Numbered from the stretch's first letter, positions 1 to 11,048 are shown. The stretch is DNA of 46,150 bases from Bacillota bacterium (GCA_029097145.1 JAQXNC010000033.1:1-46150), one strand, 5' to 3'. The notes: generated from the letters alone by a model not told the origin. Made by a program: numbers and translations.

Positions 1-95
1 TTATTTAGTTTTCAAAGATCGATATATCACACCTCATGAAGTATATCTTTCATTTGGCGCTTATTTATATTACCAAAGTGGTAATGACATGTCAA
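1..95 (-). promoter_or_regulatory. Probable rRNA-operon promoter and leader reading leftward out of the window
   Basis: Minus strand: TTGACA (comp. 90-95), 17-nt spacer, TAATAT (comp. 67-72), then CTTTGAAAACTAAATAA at the window edge (comp. 1-17), a phrase typical of Firmicutes rRNA leaders and spacers. No rRNA sequence is inside the window. Confidence 0.55.
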
Positions 96-181
96 CAAGA
101 AAATGAATTAATTTTCAAAAAGTTTTAGAGGGGGTTAGTAATTACACCTAAATATAACTTTTCATATTATATAATTGTGTT

Positions 182-2449
182 ATGAACGATAAATATATTA
201 ATAGAGGCCTTACAAATAAAGAGGTCCAGGAAAGAATCAGTGCAGATAAAATCAATATAACTAATGACAATTCCTCTAAAGGTGTTAAAGATATTATCAT
301 ATCTAATACTTTTAATCTTTTTAATGCCATCAATATCCTTCTAGCTATACTTGTATTAATAACCGGTCATTTCCGTAATATGTTATTTATGGGTATTGTC
401 ATCATTAATACAATAACTGGGATTTATCAGGAGTTAAAGGCTAAAAAGAAACTCGATCAGCTTAAACTTCTCAATAATCCAAAAGCTACATTAATTCGCG
501 ATGGTCATGAAATCGTTGTATCGGAAAGTGAAATTGTCATTGATGATCTGATGATTTTAAAAACTGGTGATGAGATATTGTGCGACGCAATTATTATTGA
601 AGGCAATATCGAGGTTAATGAATCGATGCTGACTGGTGAGAGTGATAATATCACTAAGCATCTTGATGACGAAGTTTTAGCTGGCAGTTTTGTAACCAGC
701 GGGTACTCTAAAGTAAGAGTTAATCATGTCGGTTATGATAACTATATGGCACATATCTTAAAAAATATCAAAAAAGAAAAGCGACAGCCATCTGTTATCC
801 GTGAAACCCTTGATAGAATTATCAAAACTATTACTGTTATTATTATTCCACTTGGTCTATTAATCTTCTTTAAACAGTTTATTCTTTCATCAATCCCATT
901 TGATGACGCCATTATCCAGACTGTTGCCAGTGTTGTCGGAATGATTCCTGAAGGTCTCGTCTTATTGACCACAGTAGCCTTAAGTATTGGTTGTCTCAAT
1001 CTATCATATGAAAAGACACTTGTTCAAGAAATTTACTCTTTAGAAACTCTAGCCCGTGTTAATACCCTATGCCTTGATAAAACTGGCACTTTAACAAATG
1101 GTAAAATGAGAGTTATCGAAACGATTAATATCGATAGTAAACTATCTTCAATTATTGCCAGTATCTACAATTCTTTAAAGACTTCAAATATGACAGCCAA
1201 AGCCATAATCGATTACTTCTGTGATTGTGAAAAGATAGAGGTTGATGAAGCCTATGAATTTTCTTCTTCTAAAAAATATTCTGGCGCCAGAATTGGTGAT
1301 GATATATATAAGATTGGAGCCTACACATATCTTCTTGAAACAAATCCTAATGATTTAAAATTTATTGAAAGTTATACCAAGCAGGGATATCGTGTTTTAA
1401 CTGTTACGAAAAACGATAAACTCGAAGGATATATTATAATTGAAGATGAATTAAGAAATAATGTTAAAGAAACAGTTCAGTTCTTTAATGATAATGATGT
1501 CAATCTCAAAATCATATCTGGAGATGATATGAGGACTGTATCTGCTATCGCTCATAAAGCTGGTGTCAAAAACACTGTTGACGCAATAGATTGTGGTAAT
1601 ATCGACGACGATACACTTAAGGAAAAAGTATTAACCCATACCGTTTTTGGTCGCGTTACTCCTGATCAGAAATATCTGATGATTAAAACTCTCAAGGAAA
1701 ATGGATATACTGTTGGAATGGTAGGTGATGGTGTTAATGACACCATGGCTCTTAAGGAAGCAGATTTTTCAATATCCTTTCTATCAGCAGCCGATAGTGC
1801 CAGAAATATCGCTAATGTCATCCTCATGGATGATGACTTCTCACATATGCCAAGTATCGTCAAGGAAGGACGTCGTGTCATCAACAATATCAATCGTACA
1901 TCGACACTTTTCTTATCTAAGACAGCCATGTCAATTCTGCTCACTGTCGCCACTATTTTTATCATGAAAGAATACCCATTCGCCCCTATTCAGTTAACTC
2001 TTTTATCAACTCTCTGTATTGGGATACCTTCATTTGTATTATCGCTTGAACCTGACTATAATATAGTTAAAGGGTCATTTGCCAGAAATATAATTTCAAG
2101 AGCCGTTCCTTCAGCTATATCAATTGTCATTGCTGGATTTGTCCTTGAAGTGCTGGTTGGTTTTCAGTTAATTGAAAGCACTTCTATTAACACTATATAT
2201 TCAATCTTTACATTAAGTATCTTTATCTCAAATATTATATATATCTCTATTCCGATTAATGTCTTAAGAGCTTCATTAATTGCCTTAGGAATTATCGGTT
2301 TCCTGCTTGCTTATTTTATCTTTGCAGATATATTCTATTTTGTATTTTTAACTACAAAGGAAATACTGATTACTCTTTGCTTAATTATTGTCGCTAATCT
2401 GTGTCTATTTTTTATAGGAAAATTGAAGTTTGATAGATATATTAAATAG
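182..2449 (+). CDS. HAD-type P-type cation-transporting ATPase (CtpE-like)
   Basis: DKTGTLT phosphorylation motif, TGES, MIPEGL, GDGVNDTMAL; multiple TM segments. Confidence 0.9.
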   Translation: MNDKYINRGLTNKEVQERISADKINITNDNSSKGVKDIIISNTFNLFNAINILLAILVLITGHFRNMLFMGIVIINTITGIYQELKAKKKLDQLKLLNNPKATLIRDGHEIVVSESEIVIDDLMILKTGDEILCDAIIIEGNIEVNESMLTGESDNITKHLDDEVLAGSFVTSGYSKVRVNHVGYDNYMAHILKNIKKEKRQPSVIRETLDRIIKTITVIIIPLGLLIFFKQFILSSIPFDDAIIQTVASVVGMIPEGLVLLTTVALSIGCLNLSYEKTLVQEIYSLETLARVNTLCLDKTGTLTNGKMRVIETINIDSKLSSIIASIYNSLKTSNMTAKAIIDYFCDCEKIEVDEAYEFSSSKKYSGARIGDDIYKIGAYTYLLETNPNDLKFIESYTKQGYRVLTVTKNDKLEGYIIIEDELRNNVKETVQFFNDNDVNLKIISGDDMRTVSAIAHKAGVKNTVDAIDCGNIDDDTLKEKVLTHTVFGRVTPDQKYLMIKTLKENGYTVGMVGDGVNDTMALKEADFSISFLSAADSARNIANVILMDDDFSHMPSIVKEGRRVINNINRTSTLFLSKTAMSILLTVATIFIMKEYPFAPIQLTLLSTLCIGIPSFVLSLEPDYNIVKGSFARNIISRAVPSAISIVIAGFVLEVLVGFQLIESTSINTIYSIFTLSIFISNIIYISIPINVLRASLIALGIIGFLLAYFIFADIFYFVFLTTKEILITLCLIIVANLCLFFIGKLKFDRYIK

Positions 2450-2457
2450 GAGGCATC

Positions 2458-2943
2458 ATGAAAAAACTGCTTAGCGCTGTCATTTCGATATCCATGGTAT
2501 TTTCACTCTTTGGATGTGATAAAGCCATGACTTTTGATAATGAATATGGTGTCAGATATCTACTTAATGAAGATAATTTCATTACTATTCATCTTGATCC
2601 AAACGATTCAAGAACCATCACGATGATAACCATTGTTTCAACTGATGAACTCTATGGAAATGGTGAAAACCTTGATGAATATCCAGATGATTCAGATTCA
2701 GAAGCTAACGTCATCTATAATCGAAATGATTATCAGGAATTTATCCGTATCAGATTCTATAATGGTATAAGCAGCGAAGAACTAAGTGCTATCAGCCAGT
2801 ATTTAAACTTCAGTTTTGCGACCAAAACCGATATTCATGACTTATTAGATTCCAGAACTTTCTTTTACCGCAAAATCTTAATCGATGGTGAATTCATCAA
2901 CGATATATCATTTTCTGGTAATCACAAAGTCACAATCAAATAA
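2458..2943 (+). CDS. Hypothetical lipoprotein
   Basis: Signal peptide plus lipobox-like FSLFGC at the N-terminus; RBS aggaggc just upstream. Confidence 0.7.
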   Translation: MKKLLSAVISISMVFSLFGCDKAMTFDNEYGVRYLLNEDNFITIHLDPNDSRTITMITIVSTDELYGNGENLDEYPDDSDSEANVIYNRNDYQEFIRIRFYNGISSEELSAISQYLNFSFATKTDIHDLLDSRTFFYRKILIDGEFINDISFSGNHKVTIK

Positions 2944-2947
2944 CATA

Positions 2948-2970
2948 AAAAAGCTCATTACGAGCTTTTT
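2948..2970. terminator. Bidirectional intrinsic terminator between convergent genes
   Basis: AAAAAGCTC-attac-GAGCTTTTT. Confidence 0.8.
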
Positions 2971-3817
2971 ATAATTTAATAAACATCATTCTGTTTTTGC
3001 CATTAATATCTTTTAATACCTCGATATCGGCATCCTTAAAGTATTCTCTTGCTAAGGCTATTAATGATTCCTTCTGATTGTAACCTATTTCAAATCCCAT
3101 CATGGCATTCTCATTTAATACTTTATCAGCATTTTCAAAGATAGTTCGATAATACTTTAAACCATCTTCTCCACCAAACAGCGCTACATGTGGTTCAAAA
3201 TCCTTAACCGAGACTTCCAGATCTTCTTCACTTGGAATATATGGTGGATTAGATATTAGTATATCCAGATGAATATTATTATCAATCAGTGGTTTAAGCA
3301 TATCACCACACATAAATCTGATATCTGCGTCATTAATTCTGGCATTTTCCTTTGCCACTTCTAAGGCTACATCCGAAATGTCAGTCGCTACCATATCAAG
3401 TTTACTTTCCTCTTTGACAAGACTGATAGCTATCGCTCCAGAACCAGTTCCAATATCTGCAATCTTAATCTTCTGATAATCACCATAATATTCATCAACT
3501 CTAGCCAGAATATTACCAACCAGTTCTTCTGTTTCATATCTTGGAATCAGAACATCCTTATTAACCTTAAGTTTATACCCGTAAAACCAGCAGTATCCAA
3601 GGACATAATTCATCGGTTCATGATTCAGGATTCTTTTGGCACCTTCATTAAAAACCTCTATAAATTCTTCTGAAGCTTCATTATCAAGATTTAAATATAA
3701 ATCGATATTTCTTTCATTACATAATTCAAAAAGAAAGACTTTCATCGTTTCTGATGGAATATCTTTTAAAGCCATTTCTTTTTTATACATATGCAAAAGA
3801 TTATTATAGGTTTTCAT
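2969..3817 (-). CDS. prmC: Release factor glutamine methyltransferase
   Basis: NPPYIP motif, SAM-binding DIGTGSGAIAISL, adjacent to prfA. Confidence 0.93.
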   Translation of the reverse strand: MKTYNNLLHMYKKEMALKDIPSETMKVFLFELCNERNIDLYLNLDNEASEEFIEVFNEGAKRILNHEPMNYVLGYCWFYGYKLKVNKDVLIPRYETEELVGNILARVDEYYGDYQKIKIADIGTGSGAIAISLVKEESKLDMVATDISDVALEVAKENARINDADIRFMCGDMLKPLIDNNIHLDILISNPPYIPSEEDLEVSVKDFEPHVALFGGEDGLKYYRTIFENADKVLNENAMMGFEIGYNQKESLIALAREYFKDADIEVLKDINGKNRMMFIKL

Positions 3818-4880
3818 TTAACAGTTTCTCTTTTTGTTCATTCTCTAATAAAGCATTAACCACATCATCAAGTTTACCATTAACGATACGGTCAAGCTGT
3901 GTAATAGTTAAACCAATACGATGGTCGCTGACACGGTTCTGTGGGTAATTATAGGTTCTAATCTTTTCAGAACGGTCACCAGTACCAATCTTCGATTTAC
4001 GGATAGCCCCTTCTCTTTCAGCCTTCTGTCTTGCATATTCTTCATATACTCTGGCACGAATAATCTTTAAGGCTGTTTCACGGTTAGCCATCTGGCTGCG
4101 TCCATCCTGACAGTTTACAGTAATACCTGTAGGCTTGTGAACAATTCTGACAGCACTATCAGTCTTGTTGATATGCTGACCACCAGCACCGCTGGCACGA
4201 TGTGTCTCGATTTCAAGATCTGAATCAGGAATCTCAATATCTGCATCTTCAACATCTGGTAACACAAGAACAGTCGCTGTTGATGTATGAATACGACCCT
4301 GAGTTTCTGTCTTTGGTACACGCTGTACACGATGAGCTCCACTTTCAAACTTGAAATGACGATATGCACCTAAACCTTTAACCAGGAAACTGATCAAAGT
4401 ATAACCACCAGCTTCTGATTCACTTGATTCCATTACCTGTACCTTATAACCAAGACTTTCAGCATAGTAACAGTACATGCGGTATAAATCTCCAGCGAAG
4501 ATATTACCTTCATCACCTCCAGCTGCTCCTCTGATTTCGACAATACAGTCATAATCATCTTCAGGGTCTTTTGGTAACAGTAACTCATCAATCTTCTTTA
4601 AAGTTTTTTCAAGCAGTTCCTCGTTCTCTTCGATTTCCATTTTAGCCATCTCTTTCATATCTTCATCATCGGTATGCAAGAGTTCCTTGGCTCCTTCAAT
4701 ATTAGCCACAATCTTCTTATAATGCTGAAATGTTTCATATGCATCTCTGATTGAAGCCTGTTCTTTTGATAACTTGGTAAACATCTTTGGATCGGATACA
4801 ATTTCATCCTGACCCATTAGATCATTTATCTCGTTATATCTCTTTTCAATACTTTCCAGTTTAATTATTCTAGCATCCAT
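3804..4880 (-). CDS. prfA: Peptide chain release factor 1
   Basis: GAGGQHINKTDSAVRIVH (GGQ) motif and full-length RF1 architecture. Confidence 0.97.
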   Translation of the reverse strand: MDARIIKLESIEKRYNEINDLMGQDEIVSDPKMFTKLSKEQASIRDAYETFQHYKKIVANIEGAKELLHTDDEDMKEMAKMEIEENEELLEKTLKKIDELLLPKDPEDDYDCIVEIRGAAGGDEGNIFAGDLYRMYCYYAESLGYKVQVMESSESEAGGYTLISFLVKGLGAYRHFKFESGAHRVQRVPKTETQGRIHTSTATVLVLPDVEDADIEIPDSDLEIETHRASGAGGQHINKTDSAVRIVHKPTGITVNCQDGRSQMANRETALKIIRARVYEEYARQKAEREGAIRKSKIGTGDRSEKIRTYNYPQNRVSDHRIGLTITQLDRIVNGKLDDVVNALLENEQKEKLLNENL

Positions 4881-4881
4881 A

Positions 4882-5484
4882 TTAATATTCTCCTTTTGTG
4901 AGTACCGGATGATCTAATACCTCATGGCAATGACGACATCTGGCCTCATAGCTCTCACTGGCTCCAACCATGACAATCGGATCGTTATATTTAGCTGGCT
5001 CTCCATTAATAATACGTTGTGTTCTAGTAGCTGGGGCTCCACATTTATTGCATACAGCGGTCAGTTTAGTGACAAATTCGGCTTGAGTAATTAGCTTTGG
5101 CATTGGTCCAAATGGTTCTCCTCTAAAGTCTGTGTCGAGTCCAGCACACATTACACGTTTACCACGTCTTGCGAGAATTGAACATACTTCACAGATTGAA
5201 TCATCAAAGAACTGTACTTCATCAATTGCCACGACATCTGTTTTATCACTAACCATTTTCAGGATTTCTCTTGGATCACTTATGACATGTGACTCAACTG
5301 AACTTCCTGCATGTGATACAACCATTGTATCTGAATAACGATTATCAATCGATGGTTTAAATACCATGATTTCTTTTCTGGCAAACTCCAGAACCTTAAT
5401 TCTACGAATCAGTTCTTCAGTCTTACCAGCAAACATGCATCCTGAAATAACTTCAACCCATCCGTCCTTATATCTTTGATACAT
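4882..5484 (-). CDS. tdk: Thymidine kinase
   Basis: P-loop [22 protein letters not shown]-terminal zinc-ribbon cysteines. Confidence 0.95.
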   Translation of the reverse strand: MYQRYKDGWVEVISGCMFAGKTEELIRRIKVLEFARKEIMVFKPSIDNRYSDTMVVSHAGSSVESHVISDPREILKMVSDKTDVVAIDEVQFFDDSICEVCSILARRGKRVMCAGLDTDFRGEPFGPMPKLITQAEFVTKLTAVCNKCGAPATRTQRIINGEPAKYNDPIVMVGASESYEARCRHCHEVLDHPVLTKGEY

Positions 5485-5510
5485 AATTATTTACCTCTTT
5501 TTGAGCTAAA

Positions 5511-5535
5511 AAATAAGGGTTTGTCACCCTTATTT
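5511..5535 (-). terminator. Intrinsic terminator downstream of rpmE
   Basis: AAATAAGGGT-ttgtc-ACCCTTATTT 10-bp stem. Confidence 0.75.
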
Positions 5536-5736
5536 CTTTAGTCCATACTTCTTATTGAATTTTTCAATTCTACCTGCAGCTGCTGCGAAACGCTGTCTGC
5601 CTGTATAGAATGGGTGACAATTTGAACAAGTATCAACTTTGATATCTCCCTTAGTAGAACCTGTTTCGAATGTAGCACCACAACCAGCACAAGTAACTGT
5701 TACTTTTCTGTATTCTGGATGAATTCCTTGTTTCAT
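5530..5736 (-). CDS. rpmE: 50S ribosomal protein L31
   Basis: [28 protein letters not shown]...[14 protein letters not shown]. Confidence 0.97.
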   Translation of the reverse strand: MKQGIHPEYRKVTVTCAGCGATFETGSTKGDIKVDTCSNCHPFYTGRQRFAAAAGRIEKFNKKYGLKK

Positions 5737-5828
5737 AAATAGCTCTCTCCCTTCTGCCTTAAGTATCTTATCAACTTAAAGTAAGTGCGTATAAAATATA
5801 ACATATTAAAATGTCAAAATCAACACAT

Positions 5829-7076
5829 TTATTCGACATCTGCCCCTAAAGAACGAAGTTTTTCCTTGATATTATCATATCCACGATAAATATGATAAGC
5901 ATCCTTTATTGTTGTTGTACCATTAGCCAGTAAACCAGCAATGACAAGTGATGCCCCACATCTTAAATCAGTAGCAGTTACTGTACATCCTTCAAGCGGT
6001 GTAGGTCCTGTGATTGAAGAAGAGCCACCACCGACTTCAATATCTGCACCCATTAATGATAATTCATGACAGTGTTTAAATCTTTCAGGATAGATTGTAT
6101 CCTTAATCCTTGAGAATCCTACAGCCTGCGTTAAAAGTGCTGTTAAAGGCTGCTGAAGATCAGTTGCAAAACCTGGATATGGTAAAGTCTTAACCTCAAC
6201 TGACTGCAGTTCATTACCACCATAGACAGTAACTGAATCAATTCCGATATCCATTCTGACACCCATTTCATCAAGTTTAAGTAATAATGATTCCAGATGC
6301 TGAGGAATTATATTAGATATTTTAACTTTTTCTGCACAGGCTGCTGCCATGATGATATATGTTCCGGCCTCAATACGGTCAGGTATAATCTCATGGAAAC
6401 ATCCACCCAGTTTATCAACACCATCAATTGTAATCTCATTGGTACCAGCCCCACGAATCTGAGCTCCCATCTTATTTAACATTGATGATAAATCAATGAT
6501 TTCTGGTTCTTTTGCGGCATTTTCAATTGTTGTTCGACCCTTGGCAAAACATGCTGCCATCATGATGTTGATGGTTGCACCAACCGATGCAAAATCCAGA
6601 TAGATATTGGTACCTTTTAATTCTTCGGCAGTAATCATATAGTAGCCATCATCATAATCAACTTTAGCTCCCAGAGATTCAAAGCCTTTTAAATGCAGAT
6701 CAATTGGTCGAGGCCCAAGATAGCATCCCCCAGACATCTTGATCTTAACCTGTTTATAACGTCCAAGCAGTGCTCCCATAAAGTAATATGAAGCTCTTAA
6801 CTTACTGACAGCCTCATGATCAAGAGTAACATTTCTGATCTCTGTTGGATCAATTACAATATGATCCTGTCTTCTTGTAACCTTGACATTCAGTTCTTCG
6901 AGTAATGTCGATAAGGCATCGACATCTGAAATCTCAGGTACATCACATATAGTAACAACATTGGTAGCCAGAACAGTTGCTGGAATAAGTGCGACAGTCG
7001 CATTCTTTGAACCACTGATTCTGACTTCTCCATTAAGCTTTTTACCGCCTCTAATGATAATTGAATCATTATTCAT
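5829..7076 (-). CDS. murA: UDP-N-acetylglucosamine 1-carboxyvinyltransferase
   Basis: EPSP-synthase fold, LNGEVRISGSKNATVALIPA, FATDLQQPLTALLTQA. Confidence 0.95.
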   Translation of the reverse strand: MNNDSIIIRGGKKLNGEVRISGSKNATVALIPATVLATNVVTICDVPEISDVDALSTLLEELNVKVTRRQDHIVIDPTEIRNVTLDHEAVSKLRASYYFMGALLGRYKQVKIKMSGGCYLGPRPIDLHLKGFESLGAKVDYDDGYYMITAEELKGTNIYLDFASVGATINIMMAACFAKGRTTIENAAKEPEIIDLSSMLNKMGAQIRGAGTNEITIDGVDKLGGCFHEIIPDRIEAGTYIIMAAACAEKVKISNIIPQHLESLLLKLDEMGVRMDIGIDSVTVYGGNELQSVEVKTLPYPGFATDLQQPLTALLTQAVGFSRIKDTIYPERFKHCHELSLMGADIEVGGGSSSITGPTPLEGCTVTATDLRCGASLVIAGLLANGTTTIKDAYHIYRGYDNIKEKLRSLGADVE

Positions 7077-7077
7077 C

Positions 7078-7740
7078 TTATTTTTCTCCTAATATATTTA
7101 ACAGTTCACCGATATCATCTATCAGGATATCAGCTTCACTCTGATCGATATTAAAACGTGTATCTTTTCTGGCAAAAGTATACATATGAGCTCTTTTACC
7201 AGCTTCAATCCCATGGGTTGAATCCTCAACCACAACAGCTTCATCATTGCTTACTTTAAGATGACTTAAAGCCAGAAGATATATTTCAGGCGATGGCTTT
7301 GATTCATTGCATTCATAACCACTAATTACAAAATCAAAACAGTCATCAAGCTCATTCTCTTTGATAAACCTCAAAATATCCATCTTGAGACTTGATGAAC
7401 ATAATGCCATCTTATAACCCTTATCTCTTAATGATCTGATAACTCCCTTAACCTCAGGAAAGATATATTCACGATAATCAATGACATCTTCCTTCATGAA
7501 ATAATAGTCATTCATCTTTTCAATTTCTTCAACCGAAAGCCTTCCATCAAGCAGTTTATGAATAATAGCATATGTCATAGGGAGTGTCGTCCCAATAATT
7601 GGATAGATTGCTTCCTTTGAACCTTTATATCCCACTCTTTGCATCCATCTGTATGTTCCATCAGTATAATACCTTTCAGAATCTACCAATGTTCCATCCA
7701 TATCAAACAATATAGCCTTTATTTTCATTACATACCTCAA
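7078..7740 (-). CDS. HAD superfamily hydrolase (beta-phosphoglucomutase-like)
   Basis: FDMDGTLVDSE, VVEDSTHGIEAG; likely start at the second Met (7728). Confidence 0.88.
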   Translation of the reverse strand: MRYVMKIKAILFDMDGTLVDSERYYTDGTYRWMQRVGYKGSKEAIYPIIGTTLPMTYAIIHKLLDGRLSVEEIEKMNDYYFMKEDVIDYREYIFPEVKGVIRSLRDKGYKMALCSSSLKMDILRFIKENELDDCFDFVISGYECNESKPSPEIYLLALSHLKVSNDEAVVVEDSTHGIEAGKRAHMYTFARKDTRFNIDQSEADILIDDIGELLNILGEK

Positions 7741-7887
7741 GTTATTGCCTACTTAATTTATCTTAATTCCTGAAAATAGTAAAGAATTATTTCATTGCAC
7801 TTATATTATAACTAAAAACCAGCATTATTTATATCCATCTTTATTCATTAAATACATATTTTATAAATAATCAATTATGGTATTAAA

Positions 7888-7929
7888 AAAGGTGATTCAG
7901 TAATAATCATAATTACCTGTATCACCTTT
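7888..7929 (-). terminator. Intrinsic terminator downstream of fba
   Basis: Near-perfect long stem AAAGGTGATTCAGTAAT / ATTACCTGTATCACCTTT; T-run on the minus strand. Confidence 0.8.
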
Positions 7930-7958
7930 AAAAGTTATTAAATAATTCAGATATTGAT

Positions 7959-8822
7959 TTATGCTTTGTGAGCAGAACCGAATTCTTCAACCATTAATTT
8001 ACACTTATTAACGATTGCTTCAGCTCCTGGAGCCAGTAACTTACGAGGGTCATAACCTTTACCCTGTAAATCTTTACCTTCTTCGATATATTTTCTTGTT
8101 GCTGCAGCAAATTCAAGCTGTAATTCAGTATTTACATTGATCTTAGATACACCTAAAGAGATAGCTTTTAAAATCTGATCCTTTGGAATACCTGAACCAC
8201 CATGTAATACTAATGGTCTACCATTTGTAACTGCCTGAATCTTTGCTAATGCTTCAAAGTTTAAGCCAGCCCAGTTTGCAGGATACTTACCATGAATATT
8301 ACCAATACCAGCAGCTAAGAAGTCAACGCCAAGTTCATTAATCTTGCGGCATTCTTCTGGATCTGCTACTTCACCCATAGAAGTAACACCATCTTCTTCA
8401 CCACCGATACCACCTACTTCACATTCAACGCTGATACCTTTTGAATGTGCATAAGCGATAATTTCTTTTGATTTTTCAATGTTTTCTTCGATTGAATAGT
8501 GAGAACCATCAAACATTACAGATGTGAATCCAGCTTCGATACAAGCCTTAGCACCTTCATATGTACCATGGTCAAGGTGTAAAGCTACTGGAACAGTAAT
8601 ACCCATCTTGTCATGGATTTCCTTTACCATAGCTGCTACTGTCTTGAAACCACACATATATTTAGCTGCACCTTCTGATACACCTAAAATAACTGGTGAC
8701 TGCATTTCTTCACATGCCTTTAATACTGACTTAGTCCACTCTAAGTTGTTAATGTTAAACTGAGCTACAGCGTAATGACCTTCGTGAGCTTTCTTTAACA
8801 TTTCAGTTGCTGAAACTAACAT
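7959..8822 (-). CDS. fba: Class II fructose-bisphosphate aldolase
   Basis: HLDHGTYEGAKACIEAGFTSVMFDGSH, LHGGSGIPKDQI, KINVNTELQ. Confidence 0.95.
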   Translation of the reverse strand: MLVSATEMLKKAHEGHYAVAQFNINNLEWTKSVLKACEEMQSPVILGVSEGAAKYMCGFKTVAAMVKEIHDKMGITVPVALHLDHGTYEGAKACIEAGFTSVMFDGSHYSIEENIEKSKEIIAYAHSKGISVECEVGGIGGEEDGVTSMGEVADPEECRKINELGVDFLAAGIGNIHGKYPANWAGLNFEALAKIQAVTNGRPLVLHGGSGIPKDQILKAISLGVSKINVNTELQLEFAAATRKYIEEGKDLQGKGYDPRKLLAPGAEAIVNKCKLMVEEFGSAHKA

Positions 8823-8867
8823 TTATTTTCCTCCTTAATTACAATACTATTCTACTCTATTTTAAAA

Positions 8868-9365
8868 TTATTTAAAACATTTTCTTATCAAAACTACCGC
8901 ATGGGCATCGGCACCTTTTTCTTCACCGATATATCCAAGTCCTTCTGAACACGTCGCCTTGACATTGATATTATCAATATCAGTATGTAGAACTCTGGCT
9001 ATATTTTCTTTCATTAGCGGGATATATTTTGCCATCCTTGGTTTTTCAATCACAACAAGACTATCCACATTAACAATCTCATAACCTTCACTCGCCATCA
9101 TCTCATAAGTCTTTTCCAAAAGAATCATGCTTGATATGCCCTTATATTGATCATCTTTATCACTGAAATGCTTACCGATATCACCCTTACCCATGGCACC
9201 AATAATCGCTTCAATGATTGCGTGCAACAAGACATCGGCATCGCTATGCCCCAATAAGCCCTGATAGTGTTCTATCTTCACGCCACCAATATATAAATCT
9301 CTTCCAGGCACAAGACGATGAGTGTCTTTTGACTGCCCAATTCTTAATCCATTATCCAAGTTCAT
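8868..9365 (-). CDS. ispF: 2-C-methyl-D-erythritol 2,4-cyclodiphosphate synthase
   Basis: RIGQSKDTHRLV, LLGHSDADVLLHAIIEAIIGA. Confidence 0.95.
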   Translation of the reverse strand: MNLDNGLRIGQSKDTHRLVPGRDLYIGGVKIEHYQGLLGHSDADVLLHAIIEAIIGAMGKGDIGKHFSDKDDQYKGISSMILLEKTYEMMASEGYEIVNVDSLVVIEKPRMAKYIPLMKENIARVLHTDIDNINVKATCSEGLGYIGEEKGADAHAVVLIRKCFK

Positions 9366-9981
9366 GTATTACCTCTTCTATACTGTCATATACTCTTTCG
9401 CATTTATCCAAAAGCTTTTTCCGTGACTGATGACCTTTAGCTACAAGATATGATTTAATACCCATAACATTCGCAACATCCATATCATGAAGTGTATCAC
9501 CTATAAAGATGCACTCATCAGGGTTTTTATCCTTAATCCACTCAAGCGCGATATATTCCTTGCTGGTGGCGTAGATATTATCAATACCTAGTATCTCATC
9601 AAAATATTCTTCTATTCCCAGTTCTTCACACTGTTTTTGAAGATTTTCAAGTTTCGAAGCACTGAGAATTATATTCTTATAACCCTTTTCAATATTACTC
9701 TTTAGAATATCTTTAACTCCATCCATCAGATGATATTCATCCTTATGAGAGTTATATAAATCCATCCATTCCTTACCAATCACCTCAAACGATACATCTT
9801 TAAAATCAAAACCAGCCTTACGATAATAATCAATTACCGGGAAATCAAAGATATCAAGATATTCTTCTTTGCTGATACATGGACGATTAAGATATTTTAA
9901 AACGAGTTCATTAATACATTTAACCCCAACATCAACATCATCAAGAATCGTTCCGTTAAAATCAAAAATAATATATTTCAT
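9352..9981 (-). CDS. HAD family hydrolase
   Basis: FDFNGTILDD, FIGDTLHDMDVANVMG. Confidence 0.88.
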   Translation of the reverse strand: MKYIIFDFNGTILDDVDVGVKCINELVLKYLNRPCISKEEYLDIFDFPVIDYYRKAGFDFKDVSFEVIGKEWMDLYNSHKDEYHLMDGVKDILKSNIEKGYKNIILSASKLENLQKQCEELGIEEYFDEILGIDNIYATSKEYIALEWIKDKNPDECIFIGDTLHDMDVANVMGIKSYLVAKGHQSRKKLLDKCERVYDSIEEVIHELG

Positions 9982-10007
9982 AGCATTATACTAACATAAA
10001 AAGAGGA

Positions 10008-10361
10008 CTAATAATCCTCTTCATCTTCAACCTTATGAATGTTTTCACCTTCGTCGCTATCTTCGTTATAGTATTCTTCCTCTTCTTCATCGTCATCATC
10101 CGCTTCGATATTATCAAAGTCAACGAATACTTCTTCAAAGGTATGTCTCTCTTTAAGATCCCATTTATTGTCTTTTAATGATGTAAAGCGACCATCCAGT
10201 GTCATATCTGTATAGAACTGTGCAATTCTATCAGATGCCTTTTCAGGATCCAGCTCCAGTTTCTCGATTACTTCCATCCATAATTTCTTAAACGGGATAG
10301 CTCTCTTCTTTTTTGACATTACTTCATAAGCAACATCAGTCATTGATCTGATTTTTGTCAT
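10008..10361 (-). CDS. rpoE: DNA-directed RNA polymerase delta subunit
   Basis: HARE-HTH-like N-terminus and very acidic C-terminal tail (DDDDEEEEEYYNEDSDEGE). Confidence 0.88.
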   Translation of the reverse strand: MTKIRSMTDVAYEVMSKKKRAIPFKKLWMEVIEKLELDPEKASDRIAQFYTDMTLDGRFTSLKDNKWDLKERHTFEEVFVDFDNIEADDDDEEEEEYYNEDSDEGENIHKVEDEEDY

Positions 10362-10368
10362 TTACTAC

Positions 10369-10743
10369 TTACTTCTCCTTAATAAAACTAATCTCCATGA
10401 GAATATTCTCTCCAGTAAAATAATTAGCTGATATCTTCTCTTCGCTAAATGATATATCATTTAATGAGATTGGAATATCAATATCCCCCTCTGGAGTCTT
10501 AATTTCAGCATACGATTTTTCTTTGGATAGACATATAAATGTTTTCAGGTCTTTAGAGAATCTTCTAATCTCTAAAACCTCCTCATTAAATCGAACTTCA
10601 TTTACTGCTCCATCGACATCATGGTAAATAACTCTTCTGGCATCATCTTCTATCATACCTTCAAACTGAATAGTAGAAAGATTCTGTTCATAGTTAGTTA
10701 TTGCGATTAATACCTTTTTCATGTCTATAATTATTCTATTCAA
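10369..10743 (-). CDS. Hypothetical protein, possibly DUF1934/YwiB-like
   Basis: Size, beta-rich pattern and adjacency to rpoE; assignment tentative. Confidence 0.5.
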   Translation of the reverse strand: MNRIIIDMKKVLIAITNYEQNLSTIQFEGMIEDDARRVIYHDVDGAVNEVRFNEEVLEIRRFSKDLKTFICLSKEKSYAEIKTPEGDIDIPISLNDISFSEEKISANYFTGENILMEISFIKEK

Positions 10744-10850
10744 TAACCATCTTTTGTCAACATATATTTCAATATTTATCTTTTTTAGGCTTTGTGATAA
10801 TATTAGGTTGTATAATTCTATATTATGCTAGCTAAGGGGAAAAAATAATA

Positions 10851-11048
10851 ATGACTGGTAAAGTTAAATGGTTCAATGCCGAAAAAGGTTATGGATTCAT
10901 TACCGGCGATGATGGAAAAGAAGTTTTTGTTCATTTCTCTCAAATCGTTTGTGAAGGCTATAAGACTTTAGATGATGGTCAAGCTGTTTCTTATGAAGTT
11001 AAAGAAGGCGAAAGAGGCCTCCAAGCAACTAATGTAAATAAACTGTAA
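10851..11048 (+). CDS. csp: Cold-shock protein
   Basis: [30 protein letters not shown]. Confidence 0.97.
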   Translation: MTGKVKWFNAEKGYGFITGDDGKEVFVHFSQIVCEGYKTLDDGQAVSYEVKEGERGLQATNVNKL

